Positions 1-6,342 of a stretch of DNA of 10,406 nt are shown here, piece after piece. Both the position numbers and the translations under genes were made by a program. The notes under the pieces were generated by a model that saw only the letters and a list, made by a program, of their open reading frames with translations, was not told the origin of the DNA and ran no database searches. The stretch is from an uncultured Flammeovirgaceae bacterium (GTDB lineage Bacteria > Bacteroidota > Bacteroidia > Cytophagales > Cyclobacteriaceae), in assembly GCA_946886805.1 (NCBI GenBank), contig CAMPJM010000106.1, positions 1-10,406 of the forward strand. Direction: 5' to 3'. Every line of letters begins with the position of its first letter. The first letter of the stretch is position 1.

Positions 1-76
1 TGCTAACCTATGGGGATTCCGGTTTGCCAGTCTTGGATATTTATTCCGCTTTGCTCCATAAATTCCGGAATGACGA
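1..76. repeat. Right part of a dispersed inverted-end repeat, cut by the window edge
   Basis: This is the right-hand portion of the repeat family also found at 292-497, 513-676 and 4067-4324. It holds the shared blocks GCTAACCTATGGGGATTCCGG, TCCGCTTTGCTCCATAAATTCC and the end motif GGAATGACGA at 67-76. Like the copy at 4067-4324, it keeps the stretch that resembles CCAGTCTCGGATATTT (here CCAGTCTTGGATATTT), which is missing at 292-497. No coding capacity is seen. The left part lies outside the window. Confidence 0.8.
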
Positions 77-291
77 TAAGTTTTTAAAGTCTTAGACACC
101 CTTTAGCCCTTATAAGATTTCGTCTTTCAATTTTAGATTTATCTCACCCTTAACATTTTTCTGTCCCTCGGGCCGGTCTCGTTTATGAATTGAAACCCGA
201 CTTGATCCGCACAAATTCACAAACTGGGTCGGAAAGTAAACTTTGTGGGAGGGTTAATCAGGCTTATAATTAGGTGTAGTCTTCTTCGCTA
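77..291. other. Non-coding stretch between repeat copies, nothing recognised
   Basis: About 215 bp of AT-rich sequence between two repeat copies. I see no convincing reading frame, RNA gene or promoter. A short GGCCGGTCTCG at about 173-183 recalls the CCGAGACCGG block of the repeats in opposite orientation, so part of it may be decayed repeat DNA. Confidence 0.4.
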
Positions 292-497
292 TCGTCATTC
301 CTTACGCAGCGCAGCGAAGATAAGCGCCAAAGGCATCCCTCTGGGGGAATCCCTTCAAATAGGAACGAAATAGTGTTCGTGAGTATCGATAGGTCAACAT
401 CCGGAGAGTTCCTGTCGCCGGCTTAGGAGTTCACTGCTAACCAATGGGGGATTCCGGATATTTACTCCGCTTTGCTTCATAAATTCCGGAATGACGA
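292..497. repeat. Dispersed foldback (MITE-like) repeat, near-complete copy 1
   Basis: A unit of 206 bp starting TCGTCATTCC (292-301) and ending in its reverse complement GGAATGACGA (488-497). Further in, the left arm carries a GAAGAT...GGGGGAATCCC stretch and the right arm carries GGGGGATTCCGG, so the ends form an imperfect long inverted repeat. The centre includes ACGAAATAGTGTTCGTGA and the TTCACTGCTAACC block. No protein is encoded. Repeats beginning with a GTCATTCC-like motif followed by GCGCAGCGAAG-like sequence are common in many bacterial genomes. A non-autonomous mobile element is my inference. Confidence 0.8.
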
Positions 498-512
498 GTC
501 TTTTTTACTGTA

Positions 513-676
513 TCGTCATTCATAACGAAGCGCAGAGAAGATCCGAGACCGGCAAAAAGGAATCCCCTGAAATAGCAACGAGATAGTGTTCGTGAACAGG
601 AAAGTAGATTTTCGGCTAGCTGAGTGCTCCATTTCTGTCCGCTCAAGTTCACTGCTAACCTATGGGGATTCCGGAT
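513..676. repeat. Dispersed foldback repeat, copy 2, right end missing
   Basis: This copy starts TCGTCATTC (513-521) and carries GATCCGAGACCGGCAAAAAG and GGAATCCCC, then ACGAGATAGTGTTCGTGA as in copy 1, and finally TTCACTGCTAACCTATGGGG and ATTCCGGAT. The sequence then departs from the family at about 676, where the right arm should continue to GGAATGACGA. The break lies about 140 bp before the acyltransferase start, so it may mark a recombination or insertion boundary. Confidence 0.78.
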
Positions 677-815
677 CATCCGCACCATTGCCACCTATAG
701 GAGAAACAAAGGGTAAAAGAATTAAATAAAAAGATGTCTCCACCAGATGCTCTTTTGTATATTTAGAAATTACACTGAAAAAGAAAAATAAATGCAGGGA
801 GATAGTACCTGTTAA

Positions 816-1949
816 ATGAAAAGAATTAACATGATAGAATCGAGTACGACTATACCAAGTGTGGACATTCTGACAACTAAAAAGCATTTTACGGTTCTTG
901 ATGGGCTAAGGGGCGTTGCAGCCTTTGGGATAGTTATTTTTCATTTTATGGAGTGGACTTTTACGGACATTACCAAAAATTTTATTGGCCATGGCTTTTT
1001 AGCTGTGGACTTCTTTTTCTGTCTTTCGGGATTCGTGATAGGATACGCTTATGATGACCGGATTGGAAAAATTGGCATTCTAGAATTTTTTAAATCCAGG
1101 TTAATAAGACTGCATCCATTAGTTATTTTAGGTTCTATATTAGGATTAATAGCTTTTATTTTCGATCCTTTTGCCAGCTATTGGTCGTCATATTCCGCAA
1201 GCGATCTTGCAAAAATGTTTCTTTGTTCCGCTTTTCTTATCCCCTATCCAGTGGTAGAAGAGCGTGCATTTAACTTGTTCAGTCTCAATGCTCCATCCTG
1301 GACGTTGTTTTGGGAATATATGGCTAACATCTTCTATGCTGTCGTTCTTATAAGAATTAGCCGCTATAGCCTGTATATATTAGCCGTATTTGCTGCTGTA
1401 GTGCTTGCTTATGTGAGCTATAGCGCAGGAAATTTATTGGGCGGATGGGATGTTAACACTTTTTGGCATGGTGGCGCACGTATTTTATACTCCTTCGTAG
1501 CGGGCTTAGTTATTTATAGATCCAATTGGATTATTAGAAATAATATTGGTTTTATTGGCTTGAGTATATTGTTGTCCTTGGCTTTGTTAATGCCATTTTT
1601 CAGTTGGAATTGGCTGGCAGAGCTGATTGTGGTAATGCTTTATTTTCCCTTGATAGTTTCGCTCGGAGCAGGAACCACCGTGTCCCCGCGATTGAATAAG
1701 CTATGCAAATTTTCCGGTAATATATCGTATCCGCTGTACATGACCCACTACGCTGTCATATGGATCTTTGGAAACTACTATGTTATTAATAAACCGGACA
1801 CCGCTACCCTCACGATGCTTGTTGTTATTGGATCATTTTTACTGGTGGGAGTTGCACACCTGGTTATGGTATTTTATGACATACCCTTGCGAAAATATTT
1901 ACATAATAAGCGAATTTCAAGTAGGACTGAATTCCGAAAGAGAGAGTAG
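816..1949 (+). CDS. Acyltransferase family 3 membrane protein (OafA/YrhL type)
   Basis: A predicted integral membrane O-acyltransferase of 377 aa, the usual length for a stand-alone Acyl_transf_3 protein. The N-terminus has the family signature: LDGLRGVAAFGIVIFHF with Arg32 and His43 (the conserved R-x10-H pattern, His being the likely catalytic residue), then DFFFCLSGFVIG (65-76) and FFKSRLIRLHPL (91-102). About ten hydrophobic segments follow, ending in a basic cytoplasmic-like tail. Members transfer acetyl or other acyl groups to surface polysaccharides, O-antigen, peptidoglycan or small molecules. The substrate cannot be told here because no glycan biosynthesis genes are adjacent. ATG 816 is preceded by AGGGAGA about 13 bp upstream, which is rather far; ATG 831 is an alternative that loses only five residues. 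It may share transcription with the next gene, but 134 bp separate them. Confidence 0.9.
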   Translation: MKRINMIESSTTIPSVDILTTKKHFTVLDGLRGVAAFGIVIFHFMEWTFTDITKNFIGHGFLAVDFFFCLSGFVIGYAYDDRIGKIGILEFFKSRLIRLHPLVILGSILGLIAFIFDPFASYWSSYSASDLAKMFLCSAFLIPYPVVEERAFNLFSLNAPSWTLFWEYMANIFYAVVLIRISRYSLYILAVFAAVVLAYVSYSAGNLLGGWDVNTFWHGGARILYSFVAGLVIYRSNWIIRNNIGFIGLSILLSLALLMPFFSWNWLAELIVVMLYFPLIVSLGAGTTVSPRLNKLCKFSGNISYPLYMTHYAVIWIFGNYYVINKPDTATLTMLVVIGSFLLVGVAHLVMVFYDIPLRKYLHNKRISSRTEFRKRE

Positions 1950-2083
1950 ACAAATTGCCCAATTTTACAAGCCCTAAAAGGCGATTTCCCTGGTGTTGAA
2001 GGGATGTGCATCGCCCGCATAAAAAGCATTTAAAAACTAAAATTTTATGCAATATTTTCATTTTCAATTTCTAACTTTGATCA

Positions 2084-3979
2084 ATGAAGCGTATTTACCA
2101 ACTTAGAATAGAACTCAGCGAGAGCAATCCGAAAGTCTGGCGCAGGATCCAGGTACCAGGTGACACATCATTTTCTGAACTTCATGATATCATCCAGCTT
2201 TCCATGGGTTGGGAGAATGATCACCTGTATGAGTTCACCGTAAAAAAAATCAGAGTTTATGATTTTCAAGATGTCTTTGATGACGGCTCAAACCCCTTGG
2301 AAAGGGACAGCATGGATACATTTCTGGACGATTTGGTGAAAAGAGTTAACACCAAATTCACCTATGTTTATGATTTTGGCGACAACTGGGAGCATGTAAT
2401 TCAGGTGGAAAAAATTCTGCCGGAAGAAGAAAACACAACCTATCCAGTTTGCCTTGAGGGCGAGCGTGCATGCCCACAGGAAGATTGCGGAGGTATCTGG
2501 CGTTATCAAAATATCCTCAGAATCTTGGATGATAAGGACGATCCGGAATACGATGAAATTACTGAATGGGTCGGTGAAGATTGGGATCCTGATATTTTTG
2601 ATTGTGACCAGACTAACGCCCGTTTGCAAAATTATGCGGAACAGTGGGAAGATATTTACAAGGAAACCGAGGAATTGATTGATGGTTTAGAAGGGGAAGA
2701 TTCGGAGTTTGACGATCTGGATGATGATTTTTATGGCGCAGATGAAGATAATGACGCTTACAGCTATGATGACTTAAAGAAGTTCTCCACTCCGGAAGAT
2801 GTGCTCCGCAACGAATATGAGCGTTCAAGCATGGAGGAATGGATAGAAGATGCACTGGAGGAAGAGGGAGAAATAGAAAATGACACCTACCAGCGGTTAC
2901 GCGATTCTGGCCACGATGACCAGAGAGCTAAAGATCTGATTCTGCAAGCATTATCCATAGAATATTTTTACGATCTGAAATTTGGAACCGACCACCTGAA
3001 TGATCGTTATGAGTACAACCTCCAACGCCTTCCCGAGACCCCGCAGGAAATACCCAGGCTGAAAGATGCATTGGATATACTTAGTAATTGTGTGAAAGGT
3101 ATCCCTTTTTCAGCCATAGAATACTTGCAAAACGACTCATCAGAAGAGGCTACTTCAGAAATCATAGACGAACTGAGAAACCATTCCGATCATCAGTACT
3201 GCTGGGAAGATTGCACCTTCGCCCCTTTTTGGTTTTCGCTTGCCGCAGAAGGCCACCTCTGCGAAGCCTTGATTGATCCTGTGATCCAGTTATACGAGGA
3301 AAATCCAAATGAAACGGACTGGCTGTTTGAACAGGGACAGTATCTGATTGGGAAACTGGCTCAGAGGTACCCGGACCTGACGGCACAGAAGTTACTGGAT
3401 GCGATGGAAAAGGATGCTGCAAAAAATACAAAAACCAGTATATTTTACCTGTTTGACGCCTTCTACTTTTGTGATCCTGCGCAATACAAGTCACGTTTGC
3501 TTGCACTTCTCGAACGTGACGACCTTTCATGGTTTGAACCGCTGGCTGCCACTGTCGCTAATCTGCACATCGCAGAAGCACTTCCTGTATTGGAAAGAAA
3601 ATTAGAAAAACTGCAGGCAAAGCCAGAGAAAGATCTAAGGCGCCATAGGTCTCTTATAGAAGTAGAGGAAGCAATTCAAATCCTTAAGGGCGAGATAGTA
3701 CTTGATCCGGACACTGTAATGCCTCTCAGTCTGACACGTGAAATATCCTGGCAAGAGGAAGTCAAACGAAAGGAAAAAGATTTTTATGAAAACGAAGGCC
3801 GCGGCGATGATTTCAGATTTCAGAATCTTCTTGATCAGTTTCCTGCAAGGTCAAAGGAACGGCCGCTATTTTCGACCATGAAACCCTATGTTAAAGAAGA
3901 AAAACCTGGACGAAATGAACCTTGCCATTGTGGAAGTGGCAAGAAATATAAAAAATGTTGTATGGATAAAGACGGGTAG
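2084..3979 (+). CDS. PRiA4b ORF3-like domain protein with C-terminal SEC-C zinc motif
   Basis: A soluble protein of 631 aa in three parts. Residues 1 to about 180 match the PRiA4b ORF-3-like family (also named IS1096 TnpR passenger family): PKVWRRIQVPGDTSFSELHD (16-35), MGWENDHLYEF (41-51), YVYDFGDNWEH (94-104), and CLEGERACPQEDCGG (123-137) followed by a WDPDIFD segment. A very acidic linker follows (about 190-230). The central 270-600 region is helical and HEAT-like by eye and may relate to DUF1186-type proteins, which is a weak assignment. The C-terminus is a SEC-C motif, PCHCGSGKKYKKCC, with Cys614, Cys616, Cys625 and Cys626 placed to bind zinc as in the SecA tail. The function of the PRiA4b domain is not established. 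The gene stands alone between the acyltransferase and the repeat cluster. ATG 2084 is supported because the domain begins within a few residues of it. Confidence 0.9.
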   Translation: MKRIYQLRIELSESNPKVWRRIQVPGDTSFSELHDIIQLSMGWENDHLYEFTVKKIRVYDFQDVFDDGSNPLERDSMDTFLDDLVKRVNTKFTYVYDFGDNWEHVIQVEKILPEEENTTYPVCLEGERACPQEDCGGIWRYQNILRILDDKDDPEYDEITEWVGEDWDPDIFDCDQTNARLQNYAEQWEDIYKETEELIDGLEGEDSEFDDLDDDFYGADEDNDAYSYDDLKKFSTPEDVLRNEYERSSMEEWIEDALEEEGEIENDTYQRLRDSGHDDQRAKDLILQALSIEYFYDLKFGTDHLNDRYEYNLQRLPETPQEIPRLKDALDILSNCVKGIPFSAIEYLQNDSSEEATSEIIDELRNHSDHQYCWEDCTFAPFWFSLAAEGHLCEALIDPVIQLYEENPNETDWLFEQGQYLIGKLAQRYPDLTAQKLLDAMEKDAAKNTKTSIFYLFDAFYFCDPAQYKSRLLALLERDDLSWFEPLAATVANLHIAEALPVLERKLEKLQAKPEKDLRRHRSLIEVEEAIQILKGEIVLDPDTVMPLSLTREISWQEEVKRKEKDFYENEGRGDDFRFQNLLDQFPARSKERPLFSTMKPYVKEEKPGRNEPCHCGSGKKYKKCCMDKDG

Positions 3980-4030
3980 TGCATCGCAGCGGGGAAAGAA
4001 TTTTCTAGGATAGTTATGTAATAATGATAG

Positions 4031-4052
4031 CGAACCTATGGGGGAATGACGA
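4031..4052. repeat. Short end fragment of the dispersed repeat
   Basis: CGAACCTATGGGGGAATGACGA joins the AACCTATGGGG block of the repeat directly to its end motif GGAATGACGA; the usual intervening sequence of about 50 bp is missing. The same AACCTATGGGG occurs at 657-667, where copy 2 breaks off. It lies 51 bp after the SEC-C gene and 14 bp before the next repeat copy. Confidence 0.65.
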
Positions 4053-4066
4053 GTACTTTTTCATTA

Positions 4067-4324
4067 TCGTCATTCCTTACGCAGCGTAGCGGAGATCCGA
4101 GACCGGCGAAAAGGAATCCCCTCAAACAGGGACGTAATAGTAATCGCTAGCAGAAATTTAAGCTTTCCTTTGGCTGAATGCTTCAACTCCTCATCAATAA
4201 GTTCACTGCTAACCTATGGATTCCGGCCTTCCAGTCTCGGATATTTACTCCTCTTTGCTCCATAAATTCCGCGCCACCCCGAAGTTATCCCTATGGGAAA
4301 GACATCCCTATGGGGGAATGACGG
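4067..4324. repeat. Dispersed foldback repeat, copy 3, with internal extra sequence
   Basis: Starts TCGTCATTCC (4067-4076) and ends GGAATGACGG (4315-4324). The left block GATCCGAGACCGGCGAAAAG, with GGAATCCCC after it, is nearly identical to copy 2, and the right block TTCACTGCTAACCTATGGAT is shared with copies 1 and 2. GATCCGAGACCGG on the left and CCGG...TCTCGGATA on the right are inverted, so the element can fold back. Near the right end there is extra sequence containing ATCCCTATGGG twice (4287-4297 and 4304-4314). The amidoligase start is 88 bp downstream, so its promoter probably lies between the repeat and the gene or inside the repeat. Confidence 0.78.
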
Positions 4325-4412
4325 TCACATTTTAAGGGGGTCCTAACTCTAGGGGCCGAAAGCTCATCCATAATTTAGGAAACCTCTTTTTGTTTTTCAG
4401 GTTGAATAGAGG

Positions 4413-5423
4413 ATGACATTTAATTATCCTCCCATATTAAACACCAAAGACGGCTCGGTCAGACGAGTCGGATTTGAGATCGAATTTGCCGAAGTAAGTC
4501 TTGATCAGGTTGCTAATTCTATAATAGGGCTTTATGGGGGCTCAATACAAGTATATAATAAATTTTATCAAAAAATTACCAATACATCTCTGGGTGATTT
4601 TTCCTTGCAGATTGATGCACGGGTACTTACAGAAAAATCATATGAAAAGATATGGAATAAGGCCGGCTTAAGACCTGAAGAATTAACCTCGAGAAGAAGA
4701 AATATAAACAAAAATCTTGAAAATACCCTCGATTCAATTGCCTCTTTAGTAGTGCCTTATGAAATAAGCACTCCCCCTGTCCCAATAGATGAACTGCCCA
4801 GATTGGAACCGCTGCGGAATGCCCTTTTCCAAATAAAAGCGAAAGGTACCTCCTCCTCATTTTTATATGCATTTGCTACTCATATTAATCCTGAACTTCC
4901 CGTTTGTGATACAAAAACTATTTTGTCTTATACGCGTGCATTTTTGCTTTTATACCATTGGCTATCTGAAAAATCAGCGGTAAATATTACTAGGAAACTA
5001 ACTGCTTTTATAAATCCCTTTCCCGACGAATATTTTTCTTTGGTGCTTGATCAAAACTATAACCCGACATTTGAGAAGTTTGCCAACGACTATTATTTCT
5101 TCAATCCGGACAGAAATAGGCCATTGGATTTATATCCGGTTTTGGCATTTATAGACAAAGATAAAGTAGATACATTTAATGATTTGGGTAAAGTCAGCGC
5201 AAGGCCCACATTGCATTACAGAGTCCCAAATAGTTTGATTGATGACCCTACATGGTCTCTTGCAAAGGAGTGGAATTTGTGGGTAATGGTAGAGCAGTTG
5301 GCGAATTCTCCTACTGATATTGAAAATTTAAGCAGGGAATATTTAATGTTAAGAAAAGATACCGTGATCCGTTTTAAAAGGAAATGGATAAACAAAATTG
5401 AAACCTGGATGGATGCCAAATAA
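4413..5423 (+). CDS. Amidoligase family protein (glutamine-synthetase-like fold)
   Basis: A predicted ATP-dependent amide-bond-forming enzyme of 336 aa from the amidoligase family (Amidoligase_2 type, COOH-NH2 ligase superfamily). RRVGFEIEF (17-25) opens the fold, with Glu22 and Glu24 as the expected metal/ATP ligands. SLGDFSLQIDARVL (59-72) matches the second strand pair. YEISTPPVPIDELPRL (116-131) corresponds to the E-x-(V/S)-(S/T)-P-P motif, and YAFATHINPELP (152-163) to the conserved His-containing strand. No signal peptide or membrane segment is seen. Family members are predicted to ligate an amino acid or amine to a carboxylate and are known from comparative genomics to sit beside glutamine-amidotransferase-like genes, as here. 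The acceptor and donor are unknown. ATG 4413 is forced because an in-frame TAG lies two codons upstream. The purine-rich AGAGG touches the ATG, too close for a normal ribosome binding site. The gene overlaps the next by 11 bp. Confidence 0.9.
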   Translation: MTFNYPPILNTKDGSVRRVGFEIEFAEVSLDQVANSIIGLYGGSIQVYNKFYQKITNTSLGDFSLQIDARVLTEKSYEKIWNKAGLRPEELTSRRRNINKNLENTLDSIASLVVPYEISTPPVPIDELPRLEPLRNALFQIKAKGTSSSFLYAFATHINPELPVCDTKTILSYTRAFLLLYHWLSEKSAVNITRKLTAFINPFPDEYFSLVLDQNYNPTFEKFANDYYFFNPDRNRPLDLYPVLAFIDKDKVDTFNDLGKVSARPTLHYRVPNSLIDDPTWSLAKEWNLWVMVEQLANSPTDIENLSREYLMLRKDTVIRFKRKWINKIETWMDAK

Positions 5424-6249
5424 TAAAAAACCACGTATTGGAGTAACAGGGCCCGACAAAGGAGGAAATGCGGCGTGGATTTTTACAGGATTGTCCATAT
5501 TTCTTGCAGGCGGAATCCCTGTCAGGGTAAGGCCTTCAAACCCGAAATCTATTGACAAACTTCAGGGTTTGGTTATAGGAGGTGGAGCTGATATTGATCC
5601 TGAAGCCTATGAAAATGAAAATTTTTTCGACTCTTATTTGAAGGAAACTTTACAAAATAAGAAAAGGAGCTTTAAAAGTAGGATCAAAAGCTTTATTAAA
5701 TTTCTGATATACCCTATAATATTCCTCATAAGGAAAATACTAAGTCGCAAAGGTAAATTCCTTGATAAGGAAAGAGACGTCTTAGAATTTAGTCTGGTAA
5801 ATCAGGCGGTAGTCAAAGAACTGCCTTTGTTGGGGATCTGTAGGGGTGCCCAGCTCCTAAATGTGTATTTCAAGGGAGATTTGTATGATGATATTAGCTC
5901 ATTTTATCAGGAAGAGTCAATAAGAGAAAGCATATTTCCTGTGAAAAAAGTTTTTTTGAAGTCAAGAAGCAAATTAGCCAGATTAATAGGAGTCGACGAG
6001 CTATATGTAAATGCACTTCATCATCAGGCTGTAAAACAAGTTGGAGAAGGTATTGAGGTTGTTGCTGAGGAGCCTAACGGCGTGGTTCAGGCTATAGAAT
6101 CGTCTCAACATAATTTTATTATAGGTGTTCAATGGCATCCTGAATACCTTATAACAAAATCTATTCACAGAAAAATATTTCGAGGACTTATCCAAAACGC
6201 TAAAACACCGGGTGCTTTGGCTACATTTGCTTCCGCACCAAATAATTAA
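5413..6249 (+). CDS. Class I glutamine amidotransferase, gamma-glutamyl-GABA hydrolase (PuuD) type, with basic/hydrophobic insertion
   Basis: A predicted gamma-glutamyl hydrolase or amidotransferase of the Peptidase_C26/PuuD group, 278 aa from ATG 5413. It shows PRIGVTGP (7-14), GLVIGGGADIDPEAY (52-66), the nucleophile elbow LLGICRGAQLLN with Cys143, the substrate motif NALHHQAV (200-207), and IIGVQWHPEYL with His242 and Glu244 completing the Cys-His-Glu triad. Between DPEAY and the helix DKERDVLEFSL there is an extra segment of about 45 residues (71-116) with twelve Lys/Arg in 83-115 and a hydrophobic centre FIKFLIYPIIFLI (94-106). This looks like an amphipathic or membrane-contacting helix. 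A TTG at 5398 in the same frame would add five residues; ATG 5413 is preferred because MPNNKKPRIGVTG starts directly at the fold. Overlap with the amidoligase (11 bp, different frame) implies coupled translation and a shared role. Hydrolysing a gamma-glutamyl product or feeding ammonia are both possible. Confidence 0.9.
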   Translation: MPNNKKPRIGVTGPDKGGNAAWIFTGLSIFLAGGIPVRVRPSNPKSIDKLQGLVIGGGADIDPEAYENENFFDSYLKETLQNKKRSFKSRIKSFIKFLIYPIIFLIRKILSRKGKFLDKERDVLEFSLVNQAVVKELPLLGICRGAQLLNVYFKGDLYDDISSFYQEESIRESIFPVKKVFLKSRSKLARLIGVDELYVNALHHQAVKQVGEGIEVVAEEPNGVVQAIESSQHNFIIGVQWHPEYLITKSIHRKIFRGLIQNAKTPGALATFASAPNN

Positions 6250-6303
6250 TGCGGCTTTACAAATTGAGGATTAATAATTCTCATTTCATAAAGCCGCATT
6301 TTT
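6248..6303 (+). terminator. Rho-independent terminator after the amidoligase operon
   Basis: Perfect 12-bp arms AATGCGGCTTTA (6248-6259) and TAAAGCCGCATT (6289-6300) are followed by a T run that ends at 6303. The loop can itself pair (TGAGGATT with AATTCTCA), giving one long hairpin. The stem begins inside the stop codon of the amidotransferase gene. The T run favours + strand termination. On the - strand the hairpin lies downstream of the OmpA gene, but its T tract there is poor, so two-way action is possible but unproven. Confidence 0.85.
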
Positions 6304-6342
6304 AACAAGCTATTTATAGCTCGAAAGTATTTAATTCACGTC

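Noticed and set aside
1..700. CRISPR array as explanation of the repeats
   Set aside because: Copies are about 206 bp, imperfect, irregularly spaced and have inverted ends; there are no short regular direct repeats with spacers and no cas genes.
437..887. Two small - strand reading frames (85 and 75 codons) over the repeats and upstream of the acyltransferase
   Set aside because: They run through repeat DNA and the acyltransferase leader, have no recognisable motif and no supporting start signal.
1980..2050. Possible hairpins after the acyltransferase gene (GGCGAT...ATCGCC; GCATAAAA...TTTTATGC)
   Set aside because: Stems are short or bulged, loops are long, and no T run follows on the + strand; not enough to call a terminator.
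2072..2079. TAACTTTG matching the Bacteroidota -7 promoter consensus TAnnTTTG
   Set aside because: It lies only 4 bp before ATG 2084 and has no TTTG element at the right distance upstream, so transcription would start inside the gene.
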